A stretch of DNA of 60,739 nt from Acidobacteriota bacterium (GTDB taxonomy: Bacteria; Acidobacteriota; Terriglobia; 20CM-2-55-15), in the NCBI GenBank assembly GCA_003223875.1, contig QHWY01000234.1, forward strand, positions 1 through 60,739, written 5' to 3'. This document shows, piece after piece, positions 44,334 through 53,537 of this stretch. Each line of letters begins with the position of its first letter. The first letter of the stretch is position 1. Below the pieces are notes generated by a model. That model had not been told where the DNA came from, made no database searches, and saw only the letters and a program-made list of their open reading frames with translations. Position numbers and translations under genes: made by a program.

Positions 44334-45134
44334 ATGGAAATTGTTCGAAGCGTCCGGTGCCTTTTGATCGGTACTCCTGCTGCGACAGCTGCCGTTTTGG
44401 CTATGTTATCGGCGACGCCGGTGCTGCTCGATGCGCAGTCGCCGGCGAATCTGAACGCACCCGCGCCGAGGACAGCCGACGGTAAGCCGGATCTGTCTGG
44501 AATCTGGGACAACCTGCACAACCGCTCATGCCCTGGCGGCGGGTGCGGCGACCTGATGGTCAGCCGGGAGTTCCTGAACATCGGAGCGAGCCTCAAGAGC
44601 GGCTTGCCGTACCAACCCTGGGCCGCGCAGCTTGTGAAAACGCGGACAGCCGCAAATGGAAAAGATGACCCTGTGGCGCGATGTTTGCCGGCAGGCATCG
44701 TACACGCGCACACCTCTCCTTTATTCCGCAAGATCGTCCAGGTACCGGGGCTCGTCGTGATCATGTACGGATACAACGCGATGTTTCGTCAAATATTCAC
44801 GGACGGGCGTCCGCCGCTTGCTAACGCGGAAATGCCCGCATTTTTCGGCTACTCCTCCGGAAAATGGGAAGGCGATACGCTTGTGGTGGAGACGTCGGGT
44901 TTCAAGGATGAGCAGTGGCTCGACCGTAATGGCAGTCCGTTAACCGATGCCGCAAAGATCACCGAGCGGTTTCGCCGCGTGAATTACGGCAAGCTGGAGA
45001 TTGAAATTACCGTCAACGATCCCAAAGCATACAAGGCCCCGTGGACCGTTAAACTCAATCAATCCCTGGTACCGAACACGGAATTGACCGATTACCTCTG
45101 TCTGGAAAACTCTCCGAACCTCATAGGTAAATAG
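44334..45134 (+). CDS. Secreted DGKPDLSG-family protein
   Basis: 266 residues from ATG 44334 (MEIVRSVRCLLIGTPAATAA); the frame is open upstream to 44169 but that part has no signal. Marks: NAPAPRTADGKPDLSGIW, a Cys-rich insertion RSCPGGGCGDLM, 'ARCLPAGIVHAHTSPLFRKI', VVIMYGYNAMFRQIFTDGR, GYSSGKWEGDTLVVETSGF, WLDRNGSPLTDAAKITERF, 'KLEIEITVNDPKAYKAPWTV' and LTDYLCLENS. Divergent from the TonB receptor and 119 bp upstream of the next family member. Function unknown. Confidence 0.82.
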   Translation: MEIVRSVRCLLIGTPAATAAVLAMLSATPVLLDAQSPANLNAPAPRTADGKPDLSGIWDNLHNRSCPGGGCGDLMVSREFLNIGASLKSGLPYQPWAAQLVKTRTAANGKDDPVARCLPAGIVHAHTSPLFRKIVQVPGLVVIMYGYNAMFRQIFTDGRPPLANAEMPAFFGYSSGKWEGDTLVVETSGFKDEQWLDRNGSPLTDAAKITERFRRVNYGKLEIEITVNDPKAYKAPWTVKLNQSLVPNTELTDYLCLENSPNLIGK

Positions 45135-45253
45135 CTGCTGCCTACGCTGCCTACGCCCGACGATGTGCACACCGGGCTGCGGTGTGCTAGTATCGTTCCA
45201 AATTTTCGTTCGACCGGCATAAACTGACAAAGCCTTCGCCGCAGGAGGTACGT

Positions 45254-46315
45254 ATGAAACGCGTAATGTTCGCGATCATCTTCTTTGCGTTGACCACTCC
45301 GCTCGCCGCGCAGTGGCTGAAGTATCCCACTCCCGGCATCCCGCGCACTCGGGACGGCAAGCCGAATCTCACCGCGCCAGCGCCCCGCGCCGCCGACGGA
45401 AAACCTGACCTGTCCGGCATCTGGCAAAGAATTTCGCTCAAATATGAGCGCAATGTCGCGGCCGACCTGAAGCCCGGAGAAATCCAGCCTTCCGCGCAGG
45501 CTTTAGTCCGGCAGCGTGCGGAAGACCTGCAAAAAGACTCACCGGGTATCCAGTGTTTGCCGTGGGGTCCGGCCGCCAGTACTAGCGCGCGTAGGGCGAA
45601 AATCATTCAGGCTCCAGGTGTGATCGTGATGCTGGACGAAGATCTCACTTATCGTCAGGTTTTCATGGACGGGCGCGCATTGGAGAACGATCCGTTTCCC
45701 AGCTGGATGGGGCATTCGGTGGGTCGCTGGGAAGGAGAGACGCTGGTGGTGGAGAGCAACGGATTCAATGACCGGTCGTGGCTGGATCATGATGGTCATC
45801 CTCACTCGGACGCGCTGCGCGTGACCGAACGCTACAGGCGCCCGGATCTCGGCCATCTGGAAATCGAAGTCACGCTCAACGATCCTCAGGTGTATGCCCG
45901 TCCTTGGACAGTGTCACTGCGCGCGGACTTGGTGCCGGATACGGATCTGCTCGAGTCCGTCTGCAATGAAAGCCACACGAGCCTCGAGCACTGGGTCGGC
46001 AAGCTGTCCGACGAAAAGAATGTCGAAGTGAAAGTCGCGCCGGAGATCCTGACGAAGTACGCCGGTACTTACGAGGAACAGGACTTCTGGGGAAACAGGC
46101 CCCACCCCGCAATCATCGAAATCAGCGTCTTGGACGGAGCGCTGTTCGCCGAACTGAAGGGCAGGGAGAAGGTTCGGCTTGCGGCGCAGTCGCAAACCAA
46201 TTTTACCGGCTTTTACGGGCTGGGGATTCAGTTTGTCACGGATGCGAGGGGCACGGTAACGCATCTGCTCGAGAGACGCATTTCACGCGATTACCGTTTT
46301 CGACGCATCCGATAG
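45254..46315 (+). CDS. Secreted DGKPDLSG-family protein with C-terminal extension
   Basis: 353 residues from ATG 45254 after AGGAGGTACGT. Signal peptide MKRVMFAIIFFALTTPLAAQ, then WLKYPTPGIPRTRDGKPNL, 'APAPRAADGKPDLSGIWQRI', a Cys in SPGIQCLPWGP, VIVMLDEDLTYRQVFMDGR, GHSVGRWEGETLVVESNGF, SWLDHDGHPHSDALRVTERY, LEIEVTLNDPQVYARPWTV and ESVCNESHTSLEHW. Unlike its paralogues it goes on for about 95 residues with 'ILTKYAGTYEEQDFWGNRPH' and 'ELKGREKVRLAAQSQTNFTG', a beta-rich segment similar to the tails of some serine hydrolase-associated proteins. Follows the previous paralogue on the same strand. Confidence 0.82.
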   Translation: MKRVMFAIIFFALTTPLAAQWLKYPTPGIPRTRDGKPNLTAPAPRAADGKPDLSGIWQRISLKYERNVAADLKPGEIQPSAQALVRQRAEDLQKDSPGIQCLPWGPAASTSARRAKIIQAPGVIVMLDEDLTYRQVFMDGRALENDPFPSWMGHSVGRWEGETLVVESNGFNDRSWLDHDGHPHSDALRVTERYRRPDLGHLEIEVTLNDPQVYARPWTVSLRADLVPDTDLLESVCNESHTSLEHWVGKLSDEKNVEVKVAPEILTKYAGTYEEQDFWGNRPHPAIIEISVLDGALFAELKGREKVRLAAQSQTNFTGFYGLGIQFVTDARGTVTHLLERRISRDYRFRRIR

Positions 46316-46494
46316 AAGCACGCCTCCGTGGCGTACAACCGGGTACAGTTATTCAAGGCCGTCACCTACCTTCGCGACGTCGAACAGCAACCGATGCCCG
46401 ACATGCTCACTCCGCTCACCTGCGCCGCTGCGGACGTTTTTTAGGACCGAAGTGCCGCGTCTGATCTAATGTTGTTTGGGTCAGTACATCAATT
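46316..46494. other. Gap with a short unassigned open frame
   Basis: A frame without a start codon reads HASVAYNRVQLFKAVTYLRD, then EQQPMPDMLTPLTCAAADVF and TAG near 46442. It does not match a family I know and could be a gene remnant. Nothing else is visible before the 41-bp array. Confidence 0.3.
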
Positions 46495-46976
46495 CAAGGT
46501 TGGTCGCGATCAATAAGCAGTTGGAGGCACGAGCGGTTCGTTGGTCGCGGTCAACGAACGTCCGATGGCGCTATTTATTTGCTGACGGTGACCAACGAAT
46601 GCTCGGCGCTCCGAATGATTTATTGATAACGACCAATGAACGTCTGGTGATAGGAAGTGTTTGTTGATGAGGACCAACGAACGTCTGGTGAGACAGAGCG
46701 TTTGTTGACCCTGACCAACGGACATTTGGCGGGACGAAACGTTGGTTGATCGCGATCAATGAACATTTGACGCCGCGAAGTGTTTGTTGACTGGGAACAA
46801 CGCACATCTGGCGGGACGAAACGTTGGTTGATCGCGATCAATGAACATTTGACGCCGCGAAGCGTTTGTTGACTGGGAACAACGCACATCTGGCGGGACG
46901 AAACGTTGGTTGATCGCGATCAACCAATGCTTCGAGGCACCAACTGATTGTTGGTAGCGATCAACGAACTTCTGCT
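46495..46976. repeat. Tandem array of about twelve 41-bp units with dyad-symmetric cores
   Basis: Unit starts fall at 46495, 46536, 46577, 46618, 46659, 46700, 46741, 46782, 46823, 46864, 46905 and 46946, exactly 41 bp apart. Each has a core like GTTGGTTGATCGCGATCAA (perfect palindrome TTGATCGCGATCAA in several) or GTTTGTTGACNNNGACCAAC, then a semi-conserved CGCACATCTGGCGGGACGAA. From 46741 on, two unit types alternate, giving an 82-bp period. Adjacent units, including the parts between the cores, are alike, so it is not a CRISPR. It ends 36 bp before the FN3-domain gene. Confidence 0.9.
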
Positions 46977-47011
46977 AAAATTCCCCGGATTTTTCAACCG
47001 GTCGAACCGTT

Positions 47012-47647
47012 ATGGTGAGACGAATCGGAGCGTTACTGGGTTTTGCTAACACGAGAGACAGCGAGCTTTTGGTGTTCGGCCAGAACGTCCTGGAAAGACT
47101 CTTCGAGAATCCGGCATATCCCAAACCACCACTGAAGAAGGAGACTTTCAAGACGCTGCTGGATAGTTATGGCGCGGCAATCACGGCAGCTCTCGATGGA
47201 AGCAAGCAAGCCATCGCGGAAAGAAACGGCCTGCGAGCGGAGGTCATCGCCGCGCTGCGCCAGCTCGGACATTACGCTCAGTACACCTGCAACGACGATA
47301 TGCCTACCTTTATTTCCAGCGGATTCCAGCCCGCCTTCGTGGCTCGTGTTACATCGCAGCCACTGGCCCAGCCTTTCATCTCGAACATCAACCACGGCAA
47401 AAGCGGCGAATTGTTCGTCCAAATAACGCCGGTTCAAAGAGCCCGGAATTATCAGCTGCGTTACGGGACGCAAGGACCCGATGGAATGGAACCCAACTCG
47501 TGGACGATTCGCACGGTTCCGACTGCGAGATTTCCAATATCCGTGGACGGTCTGACTCCTGGCAAAGCGTATGTCTTTCAAGTGCGCGCTTACGGCAAGC
47601 TCGGCTATACCGATTGGAGCAGCTCGGTGTCCCGTTTCTGCGCGTAA
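47012..47647 (+). CDS. Cytoplasmic protein with a C-terminal fibronectin type III domain
   Basis: 211 residues, without a signal peptide. The first half is helical and polar ('KKETFKTLLDSYGAAITAAL', 'AERNGLRAEVIAALRQLGHY', 'AQYTCNDDMPTFISSGFQP'). The C-terminal about 90 residues are an FN3 domain: 'QITPVQRARNYQLRYGTQGP', 'TRFPISVDGLTPGKAYVFQV'-like segment and RAYGKLGYTDWSSSV. Proteins of this type occur in Bacteroidetes and Acidobacteriota; the function is not known. The 41-bp array ends just before it and must include or border its promoter, because no other space is available. Confidence 0.75.
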   Translation: MVRRIGALLGFANTRDSELLVFGQNVLERLFENPAYPKPPLKKETFKTLLDSYGAAITAALDGSKQAIAERNGLRAEVIAALRQLGHYAQYTCNDDMPTFISSGFQPAFVARVTSQPLAQPFISNINHGKSGELFVQITPVQRARNYQLRYGTQGPDGMEPNSWTIRTVPTARFPISVDGLTPGKAYVFQVRAYGKLGYTDWSSSVSRFCA

Positions 47648-47753
47648 ACGTTACTTTTGCTGAGCGCAGCGGTCCAGTTAACCATTAGCCGCAGAGCTGC
47701 GAAAGATGATGGGGTTCTAGCTAGTTTCTGTCTCGAAACTCTTGAATTTTGCG

Positions 47754-47828
47754 CTGTAGCGGCGCTCTAGGAGCGCCGGTTTTTCCTGGAATCAATGAAA
47801 TACCGGCGGGCATAGACCGCCGCTACAG
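47754..47828. repeat. CTGTAGCGGCGCTC-type hairpin repeat at the 3' end of the HAD gene
   Basis: CTGTAGCGGCGCTCTAGGAG opens and CATAGACCGCCGCTACAG closes the unit; GAGCGCC and GGCGGG pair partly. It abuts the stop of the HAD gene at 47829 and separates two convergent genes. Confidence 0.75.
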
Positions 47829-48548
47829 TCAGGACCGGCGAATCGAAGGTAATTTGTGGCGGAGCCGATCCTCGAGAAAGCCAAGATCTGTGGCCACCAA
47901 TGCTTCAATCAATTCGATCGTGCCATCGCCATGGCCTTGTTTGGTGACCCAATCCACTCGTTCCTTCAGGCTATCGAGGGCGTTCTCCACCGCAACCGAA
48001 CATTCGCACAAAGCAAGAAAAGCGTGATCATTCTCCGCGTCGCCGATTCCAACGACATTATGGGATGACAAGCCAAGCTCCGTAAGCGCAACATTCAATC
48101 CGGTGGCCTTGTTCACACCAGAGGGCAAGATCATGACAGCGCCCTTATTGAAGATGATCTGCAGTTCCAAACCGAGATCACGAAACAGTTCGACCGCCGT
48201 GGTCTCGTGAGGCCGCCACGTGGCTACGATCACACGGCCGACGGATACTCGTTCGGCTCCTCTTTTGATCAATTCTTGCCAGAATTCATCCGGCGGCCGT
48301 TGAGCGAGGAGGCGTTCTTCGCGAGTTGCCGGACGGTATAGCAGCGCGCCGTTTTCCGCGACGACCCGGTCAAAAAGGTCGATCCGCGGGAAAACTTTGA
48401 CCAAATCATCCAGTTCCCTTCCCGTGACGAGGATGAGTTTGCGGCCGGACTTACGGACTTCTTCGAGGGCGAAGATCGTGTTTTCCCTGACTTCTCCGTC
48501 CCATGCAATTGTGCCGTCGTAGTCGCATGCCAAGGCGTGGTATCGCAT
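47829..48548 (-). CDS. HAD-superfamily phosphatase (Cof/SPP type)
   Basis: 239 residues. Motif I is CDYDGTIA with Asp9 and Asp11, then 'SGRKLILVTGRELDDLVKVF' with the motif II Thr, 'GVNKATGLNVALTELGLS' holding the Lys, and motif IV GIGDAENDHAFLALC. This is the C2-cap IIB subgroup used for sugar phosphates or phosphoglycolate. Substrate cannot be told. The gene ends beside a hairpin repeat and starts 9 bp from the large hairpin at 48558. Confidence 0.88.
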   Translation of the reverse strand: MRYHALACDYDGTIAWDGEVRENTIFALEEVRKSGRKLILVTGRELDDLVKVFPRIDLFDRVVAENGALLYRPATREERLLAQRPPDEFWQELIKRGAERVSVGRVIVATWRPHETTAVELFRDLGLELQIIFNKGAVMILPSGVNKATGLNVALTELGLSSHNVVGIGDAENDHAFLALCECSVAVENALDSLKERVDWVTKQGHGDGTIELIEALVATDLGFLEDRLRHKLPSIRRS

Positions 48549-48557
48549 GAAATCAAA

Positions 48558-48637
48558 GGTAATTCGGGGTCAGACTGGTGAATTCCCTATTTTGAACTGC
48601 AAAAATAGGGAATTCACCAGTCTGACCCCGAATTACC
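48558..48637. repeat. Perfect 36-bp-stem hairpin repeat between the HAD and ctlX genes
   Basis: Left arm 48558-48593 starts GGTAATTCGGGGTCAGACTG and right arm 48602-48637 is its exact reverse complement, with an 8-base loop. The right arm overlaps the last codons of ctlX and supplies its TAA (48633-48635). The GGGGTCAGAC core is common in repeats associated with REP-type transposases. The perfect match indicates a recent insertion. Confidence 0.9.
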
Positions 48638-49556
48638 TCCGAGGCAGATGTACATCCGCCATCATGCAGCGAGCGCTGCCTCGGCCGATGCCCTCGAAGA
48701 CCGGCAACGGCGACTCCACAAGCTGCGCAAATTTCTGAACCGCATCGCGCTGCTCGGGGCGCAATGCGAGACACGCTGAGGTGGAAATTGCCAAAATAGT
48801 GCCTCCGTTTTTGGTCTGTAATTGGAGAACATTCCCAGTGAATTGCTCGATTTGTTTCCGGTCTATGGAAATGATCTCGCGTCCGGTAGCTCTAAGGCTG
48901 TCGAGCACCCGTTTGCGTTCGGAAGCATCGCTGATGGATTCACCGCAGAAGACGGCAAAGCGGTCGCCGATGCTCATCATCATATCGGTGTGAAAAATCG
49001 GATCGCCATTGTCGTACTTCGCCTGAAAGGTGACCGACTTGTACCGCAGGGTGGTGCAAAGCTCGTCCAGTACGTCGGAATTCGTGCGCGGAGAAAGGTT
49101 GGCGTACGCGAGGTGGTCGGCATGATCGAACACCACACTTCCCGTTCCCTCCAGGAACCGGCCTTCGTTCTCGTGATGCGTGAGGTCGATCACGCGAGAA
49201 ACCCGAAAACCTCCGGTTTGAAGTTTATCGATGATGTCGCGGCGCCGCTCGGGGCGCCGGCTGGGGGCAAACATCGGATACAGCACGACCGTACCGTCGT
49301 GATGGAACGACACCCAGTTATTAGGGAACACCGCATCTGGGGTCTGGAGTTCCTCTTTGTCCTCGAAGATGATCACTTCCACCCCGGCATCCCGCAGGCG
49401 GCCGGCCAATAAATCGAACTCGATGCGTGCACGGCGCTCAATTTCTTTTCTGTTGGCGTCCGTAATCTCTCGTTGAAACAGAAACGAGGGAGCGGTGTCG
49501 GGGTTGAAGCCGAACGACGCGGGTCTCACCATGACCACGGCAGCAGGCAATTGCAT
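48633..49556 (-). CDS. ctlX: CtlX-type arginine/citrulline hydrolase (guanidino-group-modifying superfamily)
   Basis: 307 residues. Marks of the amidinotransferase/arginine-deiminase fold: 'DAVFPNNWVSFHHDGTVVLY', FLEGTGSVVFDHADHLAYA, HTDMMMSIGDRFAVFCGESI, and the C-terminal nucleophile Cys297 in GSARCMMADVHL. In relatives the enzyme acts in citrulline use or on dimethylarginine. The gene is read after sucB on the minus strand, 3 bp apart, so it is probably expressed with sucA-sucB. Its stop codon and last two or three residues come from an inserted hairpin. Confidence 0.88.
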   Translation of the reverse strand: MQLPAAVVMVRPASFGFNPDTAPSFLFQREITDANRKEIERRARIEFDLLAGRLRDAGVEVIIFEDKEELQTPDAVFPNNWVSFHHDGTVVLYPMFAPSRRPERRRDIIDKLQTGGFRVSRVIDLTHHENEGRFLEGTGSVVFDHADHLAYANLSPRTNSDVLDELCTTLRYKSVTFQAKYDNGDPIFHTDMMMSIGDRFAVFCGESISDASERKRVLDSLRATGREIISIDRKQIEQFTGNVLQLQTKNGGTILAISTSACLALRPEQRDAVQKFAQLVESPLPVFEGIGRGSARCMMADVHLPRR

Positions 49557-49559
49557 CCG

Positions 49560-50714
49560 CTAAATCTCCAATAACATTCTAGGGGGATCTTCGATGACGT
49601 CTTTTATTCGCTTCAGGAATGTCACCGCCTCGCGCCCATCGACAATGCGGTGATCGTAAGTTAGGGCCACGTACATCATTGGCCGGATAACTACCGCTCC
49701 ATCACGAGCGACGGGGCGGTCCTCGATGGCATGAAGTCCCAGGACCCCGCTCTGTGGCGGATTCACGATCGGTGTTGAAAGCATCGAGCCGTAGACTCCG
49801 CCATTGCTGATCGTAAATGTACCGCCCTGCAGCTCGTCGACTTTGAGTCGGTTGGCTTGGGCCCGTTCAGCGAAATCCGCGATTGCCCCTTCGATCTCCG
49901 CAAAGCTCAGCCGCTCTGCATTGCGCAAAACGGGTACGACGAGACCTTTCCCGCCGCCGACAGCAATGCCGATGTCGTAGTAGTTCCGATAGACAACCTC
50001 ATGTCCGCGAATCTCCGCGTTGAGCTGCGGGATCAGCTTCAGCCCTTCGATTGACGCTTTCACGAAAAACGACATCAAGCCCAGTTTAATTTGATATTTC
50101 GTGCGAAAACTTTCCTGGTGTCGGTGGCGGAGAGCAATTACAGCCGACATGTCTACCTGATTGAACGTCGTCAAGAGCGCTGCGTTCTTTTGGGCTTCGA
50201 CCAGACGCTCGGCGATGCGGCGGCGAATGGGAGACATGGGAATGATTTGTTCTTCGCGGGGGGTCTGAGGTTTGCTAAGCGTCGGAGGAGTTTTGGATTC
50301 TTCGACGGGTTTTTCAACTGGAGGTTCCGGAGTCTCGAGACCCTCACCGGGCGCGACAGGTATTTGTTGAGGCTTCGCCCTGTCGGGCTCGCGCTTCGCG
50401 TCTTGAGGCTTCGCCCTGATGGGCTCGCGCTCCGCGTGGCTGTCGCGCCCCCCTTTTCCCGAGGGAGAAGGTTTACCGTTCGGTTCCAGGTAGCCAATGA
50501 CGTCGCCGACAGCAGCCTTCTCGCCTTTGCGCTTCAAGGTTTGGGTGATTGTGCCCGTGGCAGGAGCCGGGAGCTCGACCGTCACCTTCTCGGTTTCGAT
50601 CACGACGACGGGTTCATCCTCCTGGACAGGATCTCCCGGCTTCTTGAGCCAGTCACCGATCTCGACTTCGCTTATCGATTCGCCGACGGAAGGCACCACC
50701 AATTCGACAGCCAT
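49560..50714 (-). CDS. sucB: Dihydrolipoamide succinyltransferase E2 of the 2-oxoglutarate dehydrogenase complex
   Basis: 384 residues. Lipoyl domain 1-77 with the lipoyl Lys43 in [16 protein letters not shown]. The catalytic domain from about 160 to the end contains '[20 protein letters not shown]', '[20 protein letters not shown]' and the active-site His355 in [12 protein letters not shown]. The expected peripheral-subunit-binding domain is not visible. In its place is a Pro/Lys/Glu-rich linker, part of which (about residues 93-116, [11 protein letters not shown] then [11 protein letters not shown]) is coded by two in-frame copies of a 34-bp repeat. It lies 12 bp after sucA and is the second gene of that operon. 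Confidence 0.93.
   Translation of the reverse strand: MAVELVVPSVGESISEVEIGDWLKKPGDPVQEDEPVVVIETEKVTVELPAPATGTITQTLKRKGEKAAVGDVIGYLEPNGKPSPSGKGGRDSHAEREPIRAKPQDAKREPDRAKPQQIPVAPGEGLETPEPPVEKPVEESKTPPTLSKPQTPREEQIIPMSPIRRRIAERLVEAQKNAALLTTFNQVDMSAVIALRHRHQESFRTKYQIKLGLMSFFVKASIEGLKLIPQLNAEIRGHEVVYRNYYDIGIAVGGGKGLVVPVLRNAERLSFAEIEGAIADFAERAQANRLKVDELQGGTFTISNGGVYGSMLSTPIVNPPQSGVLGLHAIEDRPVARDGAVVIRPMMYVALTYDHRIVDGREAVTFLKRIKDVIEDPPRMLLEI
50367..50436 (-). repeat. Two in-frame copies of the 34-bp GC-rich repeat inside sucB
   Basis: Copies at 50367-50400 and 50403-50436 are each TTGAGGCTTCGCCCTG... ending CTTCGCG or CTCCGCG, 36 bp apart, so the frame of sucB is kept. Other copies: 53636-53669, 57199-57232, 58911-58944 (inverted) and a variant at 59956-59989. 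Confidence 0.88.
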
Positions 50715-50726
50715 ACTTGTAACCTA

Positions 50727-53516
50727 TTATGCCAATGCGGCTGCAATCAACTTTTCCTGTTCTTTCTTATGACTGCTGTGAGACCCGGTCGCGGGACTTG
50801 CGGATGCCGGACGAAACACTCCATGGAAGGGAAAGCGTCCCAACAACACATCGCCGAATTGTATTTTCAAGAAGCGCCACGCTCCCATGTTCTCCGGCTC
50901 TTCCTGGACCCAATAGACCGGAGTCCCATCACTGTAGGGGCTGAAGGAAGCTCTGAGTGTTTCTTGCGAAAGCGGATAAAGCTGTTCCAGACGCAGCAGA
51001 GCCACGTCATTGCGAGCTAGCCGCTCCCGTTCTCTCTCGAGTTCGAAGAAAATCTTGCCGCTACAGAACAGAATACGAGTGATAGCGCCGCGATTTTGAG
51101 CCGTATCGGGCAATACGCGCTCGAATCGTCCGGTCGCGCATTCGTCAAGAGTCGAGGTCGCTCGCGGGTGACGGAGAAGACTCTTCGGTGTCATCACAAT
51201 GAGCGGTTTCCGCCACCGCCGCAAAACCTGCCGCCGCAAACAATGAAAGAGCTGGACAGGGGTTGTCGGCTGAACGATCTGGATGTTGTCGTCTACCGCC
51301 AGTTCGAGAAATCTTTCCAGCCTGGCGCTGGAGTGTTCGGGTCCTTGGCCTTCCAACCCGTGGGGAAGCAAAAGCGTAATTCCGCTCAGCCGCCGCCATT
51401 TTTCTTCGGCGGTGGCGATGAATTGGTCGACGATCATTTGCGCGACATTCCAGAAATCCCCGAACTGGGCCTCCCAAAGAATGAGTCCGTCCGGCGTATC
51501 GAGACTATAGCCGTACTCAAAACCAAGCACGCCTGTCTCTGATAGCGGGCTATTGTAGATCTCTACCGGTACCTGATCCGGCGCTAGATTTTGAAAGGGC
51601 AGATAGCTCTTTCCGGTCTCCACATCATGCAGCACAGCGTGGCGGTGGCTAAATGTTCCCCGCTCGGAATCCTGGCCGGATAGTCGAATGCGAGTCCCTT
51701 CGGTAGCCAGAGACGCGAAAGCGAGCGCCTCGCCGGCGGCCCAGTCCAGCGGACGTTCAGCCTTCGCCATTTGGCGCCGTATTCGGATGCCGGCTTCAAT
51801 CTTGGGATGCGGATGAAAATCGGCCGGTAACGATGTTTGCATTTCCAGCAGCTCGATTAACCGGTCGCGATCGACGCTTGTGTCCACTTCTTCCGCCCCA
51901 GTCTCCGGACCGCCGAAATAACCCGCCCAAATGCCGCGTGGTATTTCCGAAGGCATTTCGTAGCTGTCGCTAGTCGCCTTCGACAACTCGCGTTCGAGAT
52001 GTTGGTAGCGTCGTTCGGCAATATCGTCGGCCTCTTCACGGGCGATGCCTTTCAATTTCAGCAGATGTTCGAGGTAACCTTCGCGTACCGGTTTACGCTG
52101 CTTGATCGCGCGATACATCAGTGGTTGCGTGAAGAAAGGCTCATCTCCCTCGTTATGCCCAAGACGCCGGTAACACCACATATCGACAACGACGTCGCGT
52201 TTGAAAGTACGGCGAAAATCCATCGCAAGGCGCACCACCTGCGCAACGGCTTCCGGATCTTCGCCATTGACGTGAAAAATCGGAATCTGGAGCATTTTCG
52301 CTACATCGCTGGCGTACGTGCTCGATTTCGTTTGAGAGGGTGAGGTTGTGAAGCCAATTTGATTGTTGACGATGATATGAAGCGTCCCGCCAACCGTGTA
52401 CGCGTCAAGCTGGCTGAGGTTCAAGGTTTCCTGGACGATCCCCTCACCCGCGAACGCAGCATCTCCGTGGATCAAAATCACCATGCCCCGCCGCCGATCG
52501 GAGTCGCCCACGCGGTCCTGTTTTGCGCGCATCCGCCCGACCGCAACTGGATCCACGAATTCCAAATGGCTCGGATTGAAACAGAGTGACAGATGAATCT
52601 TGCGGCCGGTAACGGTCTCCCAATCCGAGCTATAACCGAGGTGATACTTCACATCACCGCGGGCGCCCACATACAGCTCTGGATCGAGGTCGGCAAATTC
52701 CCGAAAGATCTGGCGGGGGCTCTTCGCCATGATGTTTGCGAGCACGTTCAGGCGCCCGCGGTGCGCCATGCCGAGGACGATTTCATCGATGCCGTGCTCG
52801 CCGGCTCGTTCAATCGCCAGGTCCAGAAGCGGAATTAAGCTCTCTGCTCCTTCGAGCGAAAAGCTTTTCGCGCCAATGAATTTTTTACGGATGAATTCCT
52901 CAAAGATCACGGCGTCGGTAAGACGCGTGAGGATTCGTATTTGCTCGTCACGGCTGAGGTTCAGGCGATTGCCTGTGCTTTCCATTCGTTCCTGAAGCCA
53001 GTGACGGACAAAGCTGTCGTCGATGTGCATGAACTGCACGCCGATGGAGCGGCAATACGTATTGCGCAGCCGATTGAGAATCTCGCTGAGCGGCAGCGTG
53101 TCGCCGCCACACATCGCCTCGCACGAAAAACGCCGGTCCAAATCCTGTTCTGTAAATCCATAGAATTCGAGATCCAACTCGGGTGGCGTCGCTCGCGGAA
53201 TTCTCAAAGGATCAAGTTGGGCGGCCATATGGCCTCGAACACGATAGTTGCGGATGAGCTGATCCACACGTTCCTGAAGGATGGCTCCTGTCGCTTCTTC
53301 GACGGCTGTGCCGTTCCGGCTGACGGGAGGATCGAATATGCTCCAGGGCTTGAATGCCGGTGTGAGACTTTGTCCTTTTGAGAAACCGTTTCCCTCGGAC
53401 AAGCTTTGAAAGTACTGCCGCCAGTCCGGCGAAACAGACTCCGGATCCCGGAGATAATCCGCATAGAGCGCCTCGACGAATTCGAGGCTAACGCTGTTGG
53501 GAAGTTTCGTCTCCAT
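50727..53516 (-). CDS. sucA: 2-oxoglutarate dehydrogenase E1
   Basis: 929 residues, full length. N-terminal marks [19 protein letters not shown]; '[13 protein letters not shown]'; the thiamine diphosphate domain has [27 protein letters not shown] and [20 protein letters not shown]; later '[19 protein letters not shown]' and the transketolase-like second domain '[20 protein letters not shown]'. The enzyme decarboxylates 2-oxoglutarate to succinyl-ThDP for the citric acid cycle. First gene of the minus-strand unit sucA-sucB-ctlX. Its start is 21 bp from the repeat block at 53538. Confidence 0.96.
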   Translation of the reverse strand: METKLPNSVSLEFVEALYADYLRDPESVSPDWRQYFQSLSEGNGFSKGQSLTPAFKPWSIFDPPVSRNGTAVEEATGAILQERVDQLIRNYRVRGHMAAQLDPLRIPRATPPELDLEFYGFTEQDLDRRFSCEAMCGGDTLPLSEILNRLRNTYCRSIGVQFMHIDDSFVRHWLQERMESTGNRLNLSRDEQIRILTRLTDAVIFEEFIRKKFIGAKSFSLEGAESLIPLLDLAIERAGEHGIDEIVLGMAHRGRLNVLANIMAKSPRQIFREFADLDPELYVGARGDVKYHLGYSSDWETVTGRKIHLSLCFNPSHLEFVDPVAVGRMRAKQDRVGDSDRRRGMVILIHGDAAFAGEGIVQETLNLSQLDAYTVGGTLHIIVNNQIGFTTSPSQTKSSTYASDVAKMLQIPIFHVNGEDPEAVAQVVRLAMDFRRTFKRDVVVDMWCYRRLGHNEGDEPFFTQPLMYRAIKQRKPVREGYLEHLLKLKGIAREEADDIAERRYQHLERELSKATSDSYEMPSEIPRGIWAGYFGGPETGAEEVDTSVDRDRLIELLEMQTSLPADFHPHPKIEAGIRIRRQMAKAERPLDWAAGEALAFASLATEGTRIRLSGQDSERGTFSHRHAVLHDVETGKSYLPFQNLAPDQVPVEIYNSPLSETGVLGFEYGYSLDTPDGLILWEAQFGDFWNVAQMIVDQFIATAEEKWRRLSGITLLLPHGLEGQGPEHSSARLERFLELAVDDNIQIVQPTTPVQLFHCLRRQVLRRWRKPLIVMTPKSLLRHPRATSTLDECATGRFERVLPDTAQNRGAITRILFCSGKIFFELERERERLARNDVALLRLEQLYPLSQETLRASFSPYSDGTPVYWVQEEPENMGAWRFLKIQFGDVLLGRFPFHGVFRPASASPATGSHSSHKKEQEKLIAAALA

Positions 53517-53537
53517 ATAGAAAGGATACCAAGGACT

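Noticed and set aside
44159..44776. Long N-terminal extension of the TonB receptor
   Set aside because: It runs opposite the well-supported gene at 44334-45134, while GTG 44158 has AAGGAGGGACAC and starts a signal peptide.
46510..46889. Open frames across the 41-bp array on the minus strand
   Set aside because: They follow from the repeat period and open in several frames at once; no ribosome site or family match.
46495..46976. CRISPR array
   Set aside because: Whole 41-bp units are alike, including the parts between the palindromic cores; there are no unique spacers and no cas genes.
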